Positions 43,789 through 55,716 of a stretch of DNA of 64,000 nt are shown here, piece after piece. How positions within the stretch are numbered: the stretch's first letter is position 1; every line of letters begins with the position of its first letter. The notes under the pieces are model-generated. The model was not told the DNA's origin. It did not search any database and saw nothing but the letters and a program-made list of their open reading frames with translations. The stretch is taken from NCBI GenBank assembly GCA_963942565.1, contig OZ012685.1:51426742-51490741 (forward strand), read 5' to 3'. The translations under genes were made by a program, and so were the position numbers. The stretch comes from Maea johnstoni. Lineage: Eukaryota > Annelida > Polychaeta > Spionida > Magelonidae.

Positions 43789-44132
43789 GGCCAAAAAAAA
43801 AAAGTGTTTGGTTCCTATTACGTCCTAAAAAAATATAGGTAGGGTAGGTAGGGATTTTTTTTTTTTTTTTTAATATTCTTTAACTTGCACGATTCCCTGG
43901 AGTTGGATGGCTTTGATAAAGGTTTTCTTTTAATGCATTAATTGTAGGCCCCTGCTTCTGTTCATCCAGAAATTTATAATTTAATGGTTGGAGAATTGAT
44001 ATTTAGGACGGCGAGGCAATTTTTTGGTTAGGAACAATTCATTTTTCAGTAGGATTGGCAAAAAAGCTTTAGGGTATGGGACAAAAACTAAGTAGGGTAG
44101 GGTAATAGGAACCAAACATTTTTTTTTAGGCC
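43789..44132 (+). mobile_element. GGCC-MITE, long variant, TTA target duplication
   Basis: TTA precedes GGCCAAAAAAAAAAAGTG, and TTTTTTAGGCC is followed by TTA. Ends carry TTTGGTTCCTATTACG and TAATAGGAACCAAA instead of the usual version, and the interior is about 140 bp longer. Confidence 0.82.
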
Positions 44133-44252
44133 TTAACAGCATGTGAGAAAGTTGACAGTGATCAATTGTTTTTGGTTCTCATGTAACATAAGACCCAACC
44201 CTGCATATCATCCACCAATTACTATATACACTGGCTTGTCAGAAGTTTGCCT

Positions 44253-44465
44253 GAGGGCCTGCCCTGATGGCCTAGTGGCCTGGGTGCTAGCTGTCTCTCA
44301 TCATTGAGGGCCTGCCCTGATGGCCAAGTGATCTTAGACGTTGCCACTGAGAGCTTGCTGTTTCTCACCACTGTCTGGATTCGAATCCCCTAAATGTACT
44401 AGTCATGACTAAAATAGCCGCAATATGGTAGAGAAAGAGACGAAAAATGAAATTCCAAGTCAGAA
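44253..44465 (+). mobile_element. tRNA-derived SINE with duplicated A-box half
   Basis: GAGGGCCTGCCCTGATGGCC occurs at 44253 and 44306, 53 bp apart. The second has the A-box-like TGGCCAAGTGATCTTAG, then B-box GGATTCGAATCCCC (44380s) and tail words AAAATAGCCGCAAT and GACGAAAAATGAAATTCCAA. Confidence 0.7.
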
Positions 44466-44862
44466 ATTTGCCTAAAATGGCAGAAAAAAATGACTTATTC
44501 TAAAATAAACATTCTTGTCCATTCCACTAGGCTTACGATATGCAATATCTTCTTGGACAAGCTCCATACCACGCTTATATCATGAAATAAAATGTCTCAC
44601 AAGGATACAAGAGGAATTGCAAATGATTGAATAAAGGTTTAAGTATGATGCAAGAGGAATTGTGAATGATTGAATAAGATTAGTATGTGATGGTTGTCAT
44701 ATGAATTAGATAGTATTACAGTAACTTTTATTGAACGTCATTCTGTCAGGAAAATCCTGAAGGGACATATTTTGGCACAGGATAGTACAGCGGTAATCCT
44801 TTTAAAATTACTCTTCACGAGGCAGTTACATTATTGCCAGATGTAGTTGCAGCATAAAAGTC

Positions 44863-45157
44863 TTAACCCTTTCAATGTGGAGGCTACTTTCATCTGAAGC
44901 ACAAGGATGTAATCAAAAGATGATTTTGTTAGAGAGATATCAGGAACATAGTCGGGCCTTTTTAGCCGGTAAGAGCACGAAAAGGTTTACTCTCGCTCAA
45001 ATTTTCTAAAACCGTCTAAACCCTATCATGTTGGTATTCATTGGATAGCTCTCACTGAATACTCTCAGAAGAGTACCCATGTGCCAGGGTTTCATTTTTC
45101 AGCATTTTCGCATAATTTTGTATTGGCCAAATTAGCCACCAGAAGCACAAGGATTAA
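44863..45157 (-). mobile_element. pB-A MITE with ~85-bp internal insertion
   Basis: TTAACCCTTTCAATGTGG to AAGGATTAA. Between about 44913 and 45000 lies foreign sequence including CATAGTCGGGCC and TTTTTAGCCGGTAAGAGC. Confidence 0.85.
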
Positions 45158-45296
45158 CCATTGTTCTTAAATAAGCTTGAATATCAAAGATAACAATAAA
45201 CAATACCATTCCTTACAGTGCCTGATGTAGTAATGGAGATAGATATAACTTTTCAGCAATCACTCTAGGCTGCTAGCACTCTAAGCTATTAGGTTA

Positions 45297-45537
45297 GGCC
45301 TAAAAAAGGAAATTGTTTGTTTCCTGTAACAGTCCGAAAAAAGATAAGGTAGGTAGGTCGGTAAAAACAATTTTTTTGCATTATTTTTTGGTTAAAAATT
45401 TGTGTTTTATGCATGTTTTACTTTAATTGGGAGTTGGGAGGGTGGAAAAATTTTTAGGGTAGGGATTTTTTTAAACAAAAACTTGTTAGGGTAGGGTTAC
45501 AGGAAACAAACAACTTTTTTTTAGGCCTTATCAACAG
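45297..45537 (+). mobile_element. GGCC-MITE with TTA target duplication
   Basis: TTA, GGCCTAAAAAAGGAAATTG, closing TTTTTTTTAGGCC, TTA. Confidence 0.87.
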
Positions 45538-45735
45538 CACTCTGTTTTACTAAATTGCACCCAGTGTGCAAGTCTGACAATTTAACAATAAGTTATTAAA
45601 CAGATTTATGTTTGAAAAATATTCAAATGGAGATTGCTATACCTAACAGGAATGACAAATTATGGTCAAATTCTCCTTCAAGTATTGCCTAATTATAAAG
45701 AAATTTCTGCATTGATCAATCCAGCTGTGAATAGG

Positions 45736-45952
45736 TTAACCTTTCCAATGCTAAGTCTACTTTCATCGAAAGCACCGGGACGCAAAGATTTTTTGAAAAC
45801 CATCTAAACCCTGTCATGTTGGTATTCATTGGATAGCTCTCGCTGAGTACTCTCAGGTGAGTACCCATGTGCCAGGGTTTCAGTCATTTTAAAGGTTGTT
45901 TGCATCATTTTGTATTGACAAAAATTAGCCACCAACAACTTGTAAGGGTTAA
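45736..45952 (-). mobile_element. pB-A MITE, part of an inverted duplication
   Basis: TTAACCTTTCCAATGCTAAG to TGTAAGGGTTAA. A worn pB-B-like stretch (45560-45735, TTCTCCTTCAAGTATTGCC) lies directly left. Confidence 0.88.
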
Positions 45953-46185
45953 TGTTAAGGTATGCATTTCAAGATGATATTTCATGGCATGCGTTCTGAA
46001 CGTAATGAAAGGGACAATGTGTTGTTTCGAGTCTGTATCCGGGACAAGGGATACGTTTCAGGAAAAGGCACATATTTCAAATACCACTATCAGGAAATGA
46101 ACATGTTTCACAATGAGTTTGAGAGCTATTGAACATGTGTTCTCCGCCAGTAATTGAGACATCATAAGAGAGTGCATGTCCTTAG
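45953..46185 (-). repeat. Inverted segmental duplication, copy 2
   Basis: Partner of 43270-43542 in opposite orientation. Confidence 0.82.
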
Positions 46186-46687
46186 CATTCAACGGTATCT
46201 ACAACTGACTCATTGTAGCAAAAGTCTTGAAAAAAGACCACTTAAGCATACTGTATACTGGGTTAACATTGCGGCAGTTTTATTAATGCGTACTTTGATA
46301 ATTATGATATGAATATGAATCAATATTATTTGGTTCATTTACCATTTGTTCAAAAGGTTTTAAGTTACAATCTGACAAATGATTATTTTTTTATGATGTT
46401 CTCTCTATTTCAATTTAATCTTATGTTGATTCTCAAGAATAAAATGTCACGAAAGGGTATTACGGATGATATTACGGATGATATTAAAAATGTCAATCTA
46501 ATGACATCAAGGAAAACTTTATTAAAACATTTTCCAAACCACTTTTTCATTACTATTTGACTGATTCTGACAAACAGCATATATATAACTTACCTATTCA
46601 TACAACTAATAAACCTTATACATATAGCCCTTTGCCTACTTTTACAATTTACATAAAAAACTGCTAAATACATAGTGGATATGGCTG
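46186..46687. other. AT-rich sequence, no gene seen
   Basis: An 83-codon frame at 46309-46560 has low-complexity AT-driven composition and no domain. Confidence 0.45.
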
Positions 46688-46926
46688 CATGCAACATAAC
46701 CGCTTGCCCAGCTGCAAGTTACAAGTGCATTCGGCAAAAAAAAACGGCAAACAGGCAAGCAGAACAAGAGCCTAACTTGCCCCGCTCAGCAAGTAATGTT
46801 TTGAGCAGACAGTCAACTCACCTTTATTTCGGTTAACATAGTGGCCGGGCAAATAGAAGTGCCAGCGGGGCAAGTAAACTGACAAATGCCCCGCTCGGAA
46901 AGTTTTGGAAACTATGTTGCATGGAC
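46688..46926. mobile_element. Inverted-repeat element, unclassified
   Basis: CATGCAACATA near 46690 and TATGTTGCATG at 46912-46922 are inverted. The interior repeats GCCCCGCTC and GCGGGGCAAGT in both directions. No clear target duplication. Confidence 0.45.
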
Positions 46927-46965
46927 CTGTATGGAATATATTTTTTTCAGCCAATGAACATATAT

Positions 46966-47179
46966 TTAACCCTTATGCTGCTGGCGGCTAATTTTGTCAA
47001 TACAAAATAATGCAAGAAAACATTTAAAATGACTGAAATCTTGGCACATGGGTACTCATATGACAGTACTCAGCGAGAGCTTTCTAATGAATACCAACAT
47101 GACAGGGTTTAGATGATTTTCCAAAATATTTGCATCATTGTTCTTTGGACGAAAGTAGCCTTAGCATTGGAAGGGTTAA
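46966..47179 (+). mobile_element. pB-A MITE, full length
   Basis: TTAACCCTTATGCTGCTGG to GCATTGGAAGGGTTAA. Confidence 0.93.
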
Positions 47180-47466
47180 TAAGGCAAATTGCATATCAGG
47201 TCCCTACTTAATTTGTAATATCAAAGCGTTTCTTAATGAGAAAGACAGCTAGGTGTCTTGGCATTTCAATACTAAGATGAATACTGATGAAAAGGACTTT
47301 AATCAGCAGAATGTTCAGGTATCATAGTCATATTAGGTGTAAAAGATGCCTTGTAACTTTTTTGCTAAACCTTAACATTTGCACACAGACAACAAAGCTT
47401 TTAATGATTTTCTTTCTACTTCTTACTGATCAAAATAATTTGTAAATGACTCTTTGAAAGTAAGCC

Positions 47467-47686
47467 TTAACCCTTCCAATGCTGAGGCTATATAATACTT
47501 TCGTCCAAAGAACAAGTATGCAAAGATTTTTAAAAACCATCTAAACCCTGGCATGTTGGTATTCATTGGATAGCACTTGCTGAATACTCTCAGATGAGTA
47601 CCCATTTGCCAGGGTTTCAATCATTTTTTAGGATTTTTACATCATTTTGTATTGGTCAAATTAGCCACCAGCAGCATAAGGGTTAA
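47467..47686 (-). mobile_element. pB-A MITE, full length
   Basis: TTAACCCTTCCAATGCTG to CATAAGGGTTAA. Confidence 0.93.
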
Positions 47687-47705
47687 CCATGTATGCACCA
47701 AAACT

Positions 47706-47787
<82 letters not shown>

Positions 47788-47836
47788 CTGTCGGTAGAAG
47801 TAGTAGTAGAAGTAGTAGTAGTAATAGAAGTAGTAC
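47706..47836. repeat. (GTA)n microsatellite
   Basis: About 80 bp pure GTA then imperfect AGTAGAAGT variants, beginning about 20 bp after the pB-A end. Confidence 0.95.
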
Positions 47837-48162
47837 CGCAAAGCATACATATCATGATTGGCAAATGGAAAGTTATGGCAGTGAGAGTGGCAGTCACCTG
47901 ATCACTGCAGAACTGATAAACATTAAACAGGGAAAATATGACATCAATGCTTTCGCACTGCACCTAGAATTACACGCAGAGATCCACGAGAAGACTTCTA
48001 TTTACGACTTCTGTCTGTGATGCGCTATTCTACTGATCCGGTAGCAGCTATATTAGGTCCACTACTAGATCAGAGAGCCCCCTGGTGGTAATACTATAAT
48101 GCACTATGGCTCCCCGCGCGGCCATGCGGATTTGATTTGCACATTCTCAGCCTATCACAGGT
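47837..48162. other. Unique segment, no confirmed gene
   Basis: An open frame continues from the microsatellite to 48020 (ESGSHLITAELINIKQGKYD) with ordinary amino-acid composition, but there is no start, domain or splice support. Confidence 0.3.
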
Positions 48163-48376
48163 TTAACCTTTATGCTGCTAGTGGCTAATTTGGCCAATAC
48201 AAAAAGATGCAAAATAACTGAAAAATTATTGAAACCATGGCAAATGGGTACTCATCTGAGAGTACTCAGCGAGAGCTATCCAATGAATACCAACATGACA
48301 GGGTTTAGACTGTTTTCAAAATCTTTGCGTTTTTGTGCTTTGGACGACAGTAGCCTCAGCATTGGAAGGGTTTTAA
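48163..48376 (+). mobile_element. pB-A MITE, full length
   Basis: TTAACCTTTATGCTGCTAG to GGAAGGGTTTTAA. Confidence 0.9.
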
Positions 48377-48570
48377 TGGTTTATCTGGGATGGAGTGCGT
48401 GGAAAGCACTGTACATGAGGATCGGTATTGACTTGATATTTTGAGACGTGGGATTGGCGCATCACCATTATTATGATACTAATTCCTTTAAGACTTGTAT
48501 TGATTTGATATCTTTAGATGTGGGATCGGCGTGACCATGATTATGATACCAATTCCAATGACAAGCCTAC
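48377..48570 (+). repeat. Dispersed repeat following pB-A, partly duplicated
   Basis: GATCGGTATTGACTTGATAT and TTTTGAGACGTGGGATTGG match 5764-5845. A second half-copy follows at about 48495, and another is at 48925-49010. Confidence 0.75.
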
Positions 48571-48579
48571 TTTATTATT

Positions 48580-48715
48580 ACTGTGGCTAATAAGGTCCCA
48601 GGGACTGGAAGCGATCTTGTGCGATGTCAAATCCACCTCAGTTGAAATTTGGGTGTTGTGTTACGGTAGCATTCAGCATTTGTCACCTTAATATGAAATT
48701 GCTCTTTTTCTATTA
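48580..48715 (-). repeat. Inverted unit of the 160-bp array
   Basis: GATGTCAAATCCACCTC, GTTGAAATTTGGGTG and AAATTGCTCTTTTTCTATTA are the reverse of 2810-2950. Confidence 0.87.
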
Positions 48716-48924
48716 TACCTTCTAATACTGAGGCTACTTTCATTCAAAGCACAAGGATGCAAAGATTTTGAAATTTATCTAAACCCTGTCATGTTGGTAT
48801 TCATTGGAAAGCTCTCGCTGAGTACTCTCAGATGAGTACCCATGTGCCAGGGTTTCAGTCATTTTTCAGGGTTTTTGCATCATTTTGTACTGGCCACATG
48901 AGCCACCAGCAGCATAAGGGTTAA
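48712..48924 (-). mobile_element. pB-A MITE joined to an array unit
   Basis: Left flank TTATA with CCTTCTAATACTGAGG, right end CATAAGGGTTAA. The junction is the mirror of that at 2808. Confidence 0.88.
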
Positions 48925-49439
48925 GATTGATATGGACTTGATATTTTTAGACATGGGATTAGCATAACCATTATTATATGATACCAATTCCAATGCCACG
49001 CCTTTAAGCGTTATTTTATGAGTGGCTGGAATTCACTAACTTCCAAACCAGTAGGTGCCAATTTCGTGACATTTTGTAGACTGGTACATATCCACTTGTC
49101 ATTGGGAAAAATCCATATATTAATATACCCAATCATCATAAACACTGTCATGTGACATAAAAACAATAGACCTTTTGTTTTTTTGAGTGAAATATGAAGA
49201 TTAGTAGTGGCATTGAAGTTGTGCAGGTGCGCAGTGGCATATCAAAAAGAAAATGATGTTTCCAATTCAATAGAGAAAATGCATTACGAAATATACAGTG
49301 GACCCTCTAAATTTGAGATTCATCATAAACAGATCTCAACATTTTATCTGTATCCATTTGCATTTTTTTGAAAAGCTTATTCTAGGAAATATCTTTTAAC
49401 AATTCAGCATTTTTTTCTGATTGTTCATATCTAGTGGCC

Positions 49440-49545
49440 GGCTGTGGCATGTGAGAAAGTTCCCTGTGACTTAGGGTGGTTGGTGGTTTTTGCTGAAATA
49501 TGGCAGAAAAAGTGACTAAAAATCCAAATTCCAAATTCATATCTA
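49440..49545 (+). mobile_element. SINE core fragment
   Basis: GGCATGTGAGAAAGTTCCCT, GTGACTTAGGGTGGTTGGTG, TTTTTGCTGAAATATGG, AAAGTGACTAAAAATCC: same order as 5035-5195 reversed. Confidence 0.55.
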
Positions 49546-49629
49546 GGGGTGTTGTTTTGATGCCCTTAAATCGGTTCTAATAAACCGGACCTTTGAGGCC
49601 ATGTTTCTCATGATCGAGTTAAGTTAGTA

Positions 49630-49828
49630 TTAATTCTTATACTGGTGGCTAATTTGGTCAATAGAAAATGATGCAAAAGACCTGAAAAAATTATTGAAAC
49701 CCTGGCACATGAGTACTCAGTGAGAGCTACTCTATGAATGCCATCATGATAGGGTTTAATTGGTTTTCAAAGATCTTTGCATCCTTGTGCTTTGGACAAT
49801 TAAGTAGCCTCAGCATTGGAAGGGTTAA
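49630..49828 (+). mobile_element. pB-A MITE, internally shortened
   Basis: TTAATTCTTATACTGGTGG to CATTGGAAGGGTTAA. A pB-B-like scrap follows at 49890-49980. Confidence 0.87.
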
Positions 49829-50232
49829 AACCATAAATTCTCAAAATATCAGAAATAGCATTGACTGCATGGGTCAAGTTCTAATGTATACCGGGTATAC
49901 CTTCTTCAAATATTGCCAGTGGTATGCAAAACTAATCATGCCTTTTTGGGCTGCTACAAGCATAAATGGGCTAATTACAAAAAAATATTGATTTATACAT
50001 AATCATTACCATTGATCCATTATGATTTTGAACTAAACAGTTGCCAAGAGACTTTTTTTCAACCTTTTCTTTATTAAGTACCATCCCGACAAAACATATA
50101 TTGTTTCTCCCCATGTAGACTATGGGACTCGGAGGAGGCATAACTCGCGAAGTATTCATTAATATTGTATTCCTACTAGGCCAGTGTGGAGAGTATTCAG
50201 AATCTAAAACCAGTAACTAAATGACTGGACGC

Positions 50233-50425
50233 TTAACCCTTCCCATGCTGTCAGGCTACTAAAAATTCATCAAACGCTCAAGGACAAGTTTTTTGAATAC
50301 CATTCAAACCCTGTCATGTTGGTATTCATTGGAAAGCTCTCGCTGAGCACTCTCATATGAGTACCCAAAAGCCAGGGTTTCAGTCATTTTTCAGGTTTTA
50401 GCCTCATTTAGTATTGGCCAAAGGT
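50233..50425 (-). mobile_element. pB-A MITE, right tip lost
   Basis: TTAACCCTTCCCATGCTG through to TTTAGTATTGGCCAAAGG. Confidence 0.85.
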
Positions 50426-50624
50426 ACTGGTCCAGCACTTATGAAATTAGCTAACACTTTCCTCATTTACAGCCACTTAGGGATTCTAACACCCATTAAA
50501 CTATATATTTTCTGAGAGAATACCATCGCTATTTCACTGTATATATCTGATGTTTATTTTTTAAATTTTCAATATTTTATTGAGAAAAATGTAAAAATGT
50601 AATTTTTCAATAAATCAAATTTTT

Positions 50625-50735
50625 CTGAAAAATGACTGAAACCCTGGCATATGGGGTCTCATCTGAGAGTACTCTGCAATAACTGATGCGTCCTTTTGCT
50701 TTGGACGAAAGTAGCTTAAGCATTGAAAGGGTTAA
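50625..50735 (+). mobile_element. pB-A MITE, deletion derivative
   Basis: From TGAAAAATGACTGAAACCCT to GAAAGGGTTAA, with the central ~40 bp missing. Confidence 0.78.
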
Positions 50736-50860
50736 GGGGAGGTTTGAAACCATTTTTCTGATAATTTGAATACTGAAGCTATATAGACAGATTCCAATCG
50801 TTCTTCTATATTAATATTCGATTGTATGACAAAGTTCTCAGACCTCCTTTACATAACAAC

Positions 50861-51237
50861 TAGGGTTGGGAATCAGTTGCAATTTCATGATCAATAATCA
50901 GTTGCAGCTAATTGATCGATTATCGATCATAATGAGTTCTTCGCACTTTTGCAGTTATTGGGTACTAGAGGTCCAGAGCAAAATAATAAGTGATAGTCTA
51001 TGACAATTACTTGCTATTAATATATATAGCACCTACCTTAACTTCATTTTGAAGTGTTTTTGGAGCTCAGTTTCATATCAAGAAAGCTGACAACTTGCCT
51101 GTCATTTAGTTCTATATTTTGCCACTAGGTGTCACCTTTTCCGATTATTATCGATTGCCAGTTTCGTAATCGATCAATCAGTAAAAGAGAGGCAAACGAT
51201 CGATTATCGATTATAATGGATAATCGTCCCAACACTA
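50861..51237 (+). mobile_element. hAT-2 MITE, reference copy
   Basis: TAGGGTTGGGA to TCCCAACACTA; 8-bp flanks ATAACAAC and ATAACCAC. Subterminal ATCGATTATCGAT palindromes at both ends. Confidence 0.85.
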
Positions 51238-51245
51238 ATAACCAC

Positions 51246-51898
51246 ACAGGTGATTATTAGCAGTAGTAATAATAATCCAGTTAATCCAGTCATTTAGATG
51301 CTAGCAACTCTACAAGAAACCCCCTGAGAACAGGGTACTAATCCATAACTCTAATCCTCGATGAACAGTTCTCCGATACTTAGCCATCATTCGCCCCAGG
51401 GGAAATGGGATATTAGTGAAGACTTCATCTATCTCTGGTCAGAGGCACCAATTGTTATAATATCTTGAATGAAGAAAAGAATGGATATGTAGCGAGAGAC
51501 CAATTACTATATGCCCTATAGTTAAATGCTGGATTCATGCCAGGAGTACCAGATAAGGCAACAGCGCGAGGTCACGTGGGAACAAGGACCAATCAGGACT
51601 CTCGCTTCGATTACATTACTGAGAAACCTTATCTCCACCACCAGCTGGGGGTGCCCAGGGCACCAATTTTGGCCTATTAGTGGCTATTAGTTGTCACTGG
51701 TTGAGGCTAGCATGTTCAGGTTGACCGACTGGTTTCGAATCCACTTGTGTTTGGTAATCTAAGATAATATACAGAGAGGATATGTGAGAGAAAGGTGAGC
51801 AAAATTGATATCTGTAGAAGCTCGCAATAATGGAGGAAATGACATCGCTCACAGAATTAAAAGAGTGGTGGTTATGATGGAAAAATAGTTCAAGGTAA
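51246..51898. other. Unique sequence, no gene seen
   Basis: Mixed composition with no repeat family of this window. No splice-flanked frame convinced me. Confidence 0.4.
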
Positions 51899-52093
51899 TA
51901 CTGTAGAGCACACAATGTACGCGTCTGTTTGTGTGGTTCTGCTTCTCTATATATAAAAAGGCTGTACTTTTTTCTTACTGTACTGGCGCTGTCAGCGGCG
52001 GCTACCGTCGCTAACAATTAAAGATATGCTATGATGCAAAAACTCCCCAATTCGCTATAATTGGGACACACGTCATATGTGTGTTATACAGTA
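51899..52093 (-). mobile_element. TA-flanked MITE, relative of 15726-15920
   Basis: TACTGTAGAGCACACAATGT at the left and ATGTGTGTTATACAGTA at the right. CGCTGTCAGCGGCGGCTACC corresponds to the GC-rich middle of the other copy. Confidence 0.8.
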
Positions 52094-52264
52094 ATAAATC
52101 AGCAACCCTCCCTCAAAATTGTCATTGTTAAAAATAGCATATAATTATGCTATTTTTAATTTTTATATATATTACTAAAAAGATTTCAACAGGAACAGTT
52201 GAGTGTATTAATGAGTAAGAAACCCATATTCCAAAGTATAATAATGAGTTAAAAGAAAAGTTAT

Positions 52265-52452
52265 TTAAACCAATGCTGAGGCTACTTTCATCCATAGCGA
52301 AAAGAAGGCAAAGACTTTTGAAAACATCTAAACCCTGTTATGTTGGTATTCATTCGATAGCTCTCAGATGAGTACCCATGTGCCAAGGTTTCATTCATTT
52401 TTTAAGGTTTTGTATTGACCAAATCAGCCACCAGCAGCATTTATAGGGTTAA
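52265..52452 (-). mobile_element. pB-A MITE, internally shortened
   Basis: TTAAACCAATGCTGAGGC to TTATAGGGTTAA, lacking GCTGAGTACT in the centre. Confidence 0.85.
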
Positions 52453-52650
52453 TATGGGGCACATAGTATTATGATAAGCACACGCTTCAAATAGATAATT
52501 GAGAAAATATTGCTGTTATCAAAATAATTTCCATTTCTTCAACCCACAAGGGCACCCTAAGTGTTCAGTGATCCAAACGCATGCGTTCAGTGTGTCATTT
52601 ATTCAACCTGCCCTCAAATTTTCACATTGATGTGTGATAAAACTAGCTGT

Positions 52651-52877
52651 TTAACCCACTAATGCTTAACCAGAAATTGTTGTCATGACCTATGGTACTC
52701 AAGGCAATTACTTTGAAATTGAGAATAATTTCACATAATATTTGGGGATGAGTTAGTTGTAGGGAATGTTTTAATCAACATTTCTTCTTCAAATATTTTC
52801 CTAACTTTGCTTTTGCCTGCAAGATTTCATCAACTTTGTCAGGCTGCTTTTGGCTGCAGTGAGCATTAATGGGTTAA
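52651..52877 (+). mobile_element. pB-B MITE, full length
   Basis: TTAACCCACTAATGCTTAA to GAGCATTAATGGGTTAA. Confidence 0.9.
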
Positions 52878-52910
52878 ACCCTTCCCTGTCTGAGAGTCCC
52901 CTTTTGTTTT

Positions 52911-52930
52911 AGGGGGGGGGGGGGGGGGGA
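52911..52930. repeat. Poly-G tract
   Basis: About 18 consecutive G, then a G-rich stretch to 52943. Confidence 0.9.
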
Positions 52931-53082
52931 GGGCGGGGGGAGGCTACCTCCCTTTGCAAAAAGTTGGCCCAGATGCTACATTTAAAAGTGAAATAAGTGA
53001 AAAAATTTGATAACATATTAATTATATTACTAAATGGGGGAGAGAATGTCTTTTGAAAATGGAAATCAGCAATTTCTGCATA

Positions 53083-53295
53083 TTAACCAGTTTCCAATAC
53101 TGAGGCTACTAAACAATTCATCCAAAGCACAATAATACAAACTAAGATTTGGTCAAACCAGGTCATGTTGGTATTCATTGAATAGCTCCTACTGAGTTCA
53201 CTCAGATGAGTACCCATATGCCAGGGTTTCAGTGATTTCTCAGCTTTTTTGCATGATTTTGTATTGGCAAAATTAGCCACCAACAGCAGGGTTAA
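53083..53295 (-). mobile_element. pB-A MITE
   Basis: TTAACCAGTTTCCAATACTG to CAGCAGGGTTAA. Confidence 0.87.
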
Positions 53296-53814
53296 TGGTT
53301 AAAATGCTGCTTGTCATGATCTCATCAATTTTACGTCAAGCCAAAACTTTCATTCAAATTTAATTTACACTCACAAAAGGGATGAAAATATTAGCATATG
53401 TGTGAAATCACTTAAGTGTTGAGACCATCTAATTATATGGCTCATTCAATGATCACAAAGATAACTCGTGGCTGACAGTAAACAGTGTTCTGCAATCCCG
53501 CTAAGTGATAAGATAATGAAATCTTCCCTCTTGGGGGTTCATAAAATAATGAGAAATAAGAATGCGCAGAAATGAACAGAATTGCGAAATCACAAGAATG
53601 ACATGTGTGAATCTGAAATTACTGATTTAGATTTACACACAAAGCTGCGACAATCACATAAATCTTTCAATTATTTTTTGGAGCCAACATCTTGATTGTG
53701 CCTAGTCCGTCTCGAGTACAGTGCGCAGTCTTGCACACACACGGTTTGAATTTCAGGCTTATAACAGAATCAATAAAATAATGAGAGTGGAATTGAAAAT
53801 GCCAGAGGTCTTCT
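53296..53814. other. Unassigned AT-rich sequence
   Basis: No repeat family of this window or coding frame recognised. Confidence 0.4.
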
Positions 53815-54030
53815 TTAACTGGCGTTATGCTGCTAGTGGCTAATTTGGCCAATACAAAATGATGCAAAAACCTTCAAAAACAACTGAAACCATGACAAAT
53901 GGGTACTCATCTGAAAGTACTCAGCGAGAGCTATCAAATGAGTACCAACATGACAGGGTTTAGATGGTTTTCAGAAAATTTTGCGTCGTTGTGCTTTGAA
54001 TGAAAGTAGCCTCAGTTTTAAAAGTGTTAA
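53815..54030 (+). mobile_element. pB-A MITE
   Basis: TTAACTGGCGTTATGCTGC to AAAAGTGTTAA. Confidence 0.87.
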
Positions 54031-54402
54031 TGGGAATCGGCAGCGCTCTGACTATGACAACTGGGAAGGTTATATTGACATAACATAAAATCTGGTTAGC
54101 TTCCGACAATCGTAAAAAACCTGATGGTTATCTAAAAGGTAATGGGAATCCTTCAATAGCATAAATGTGGTTTAAAGCGCTTTAAGAAAATAATGACTTC
54201 TGTGCTAACATGAAATAAATAATACATACCGATATATTATATTTATTCAACTCCTGTACATAACTCAAAATAATGAATATATTTAACTTCTTTTTGTAAT
54301 CTAGAATGAATGATATGTACATAATATTTGAAAACTGACTTAAACATATTTTCATATTTGGTACAACCGATTTTGGCATTGAGCTTTTGCAATATACTTA
54401 AA

Positions 54403-54478
<76 letters not shown>

Positions 54479-55032
54479 TTAATGATAATAATAATAATAA
54501 AAGGATTTTCAAATATATCTGTATATCATGAAAAGAACAGGAAGCAGCTAGATATGATAGATGCCAGTATAATGAACGTTTTTGCTTCAATATAATTCCC
54601 ATCCTTGAAAGAATTGTATTCATTCATTTCCATGACTTCAAAAACATTTTCTTCATGGAAATATAGACAAATGATGACAAATGCATTGAGTGATTTCAAA
54701 TTGGCAAAGGATAAATCTTTATTCCGAATATCAAACGTAATAAAAACTAAGCATTGGGAAAGTAAATGATGAACGGTGATTAACCAGCAAAACTCATTTG
54801 TCTTCATTCTATTATCTATTATCTTCATTCCATTAACTTAGCAAGGATATCTCAAATGGGGTAAAAGATGGTTATGTTATGTTACAATGACAGGATCTAT
54901 TTGGGAGAAGGTAGAATTATATACTCCACTCAAATCAAAACTGGTGATTTATGAGTTTGTGTCATTTCTCTACAATGCAGACAATGAGGATATCAATTCT
55001 TGTCGTCAGACAGGGAAAAACAAGTTACTGAA
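54031..55032. other. AT-rich sequence, no gene seen
   Basis: Contains the (AAT)n tract at 54402-54500; minus-strand frames here are low complexity. Confidence 0.45.
54402..54500. repeat. (AAT)n microsatellite
   Basis: About 100 bp of AAT with one GTTAATGAT interruption near its right end. Confidence 0.95.
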
Positions 55033-55247
55033 TATACCTGCTACTGGTGGCTAATTTGGCATATACAAAATGATGCAAAAAATCTTCTAAAAGATACTGA
55101 AACCCGGGCACATGGGTACTCATTTAAAAGTACATAGCAAGCGCTATCTAATAAATACCAACATGACAGGGTCTAGATGGTTTTCAAAAATCTTTGCGTC
55201 CCTGTGCTTTGGATGAAAGTAAGCCTCAGCATTGAAAGGGATAGTAA
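55033..55247 (+). mobile_element. pB-A MITE, ends worn
   Basis: ATACCTGCTACTGGTGGC to CATTGAAAGGGATAG. Confidence 0.83.
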
Positions 55248-55424
55248 CATAAGGCTAAGTGAATAAGTTTCTTCTTGTAATCTTGAAGACATGGAGGTTT
55301 CGAAAAATGTTCTGTTGAAGCTGAATATTGGCAAAACATATCTACAGCAAGATATTTTCTTTCCTTTATAATGAAAGGTGATCGGTCATGATTTGATTTG
55401 AGTTACAAATGCTCTAATACACCT

Positions 55425-55716
55425 TTAAACCCTTCCAATGCCGCAGCTATTTTCATTCAAGGCACAAAGACGCAAAGTATTTAGAAAACCATCTAGACCC
55501 AGTCATGTTGGTATTCATTGGATAGCTCTCGCTAAGTACTCTCAGATGAGTACCCATGTGCCAGGGTTTTAGTCATCAGGTTTTTTGCATGATTTTGTAT
55601 AAGCCAAAATTGGCCACCACCAGCATAAGGGTTATGCATAAAACTATTTTTTACAGTTTTTTTTGCATCATTTTGTATTGGCCATTAGTTGCATAGCCAC
55701 CAACAGCATAAGGGTT
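55425..55716 (-). mobile_element. pB-A MITE followed by a second copy's tip
   Basis: The full copy is 55425-55635 (TTAAACCCTTCCAATGCC to CATAAGGGTTATG). A 60-bp tip (TTGCATCATTTTGTATTGGC) repeats at 55655-55716. Confidence 0.85.

Noticed and set aside
47837-48020. Host exon after the (GTA)n tract
   Set aside because: The frame enters from the microsatellite and has no acceptor, start or homologue that I recognise; kept only as a low-confidence note.
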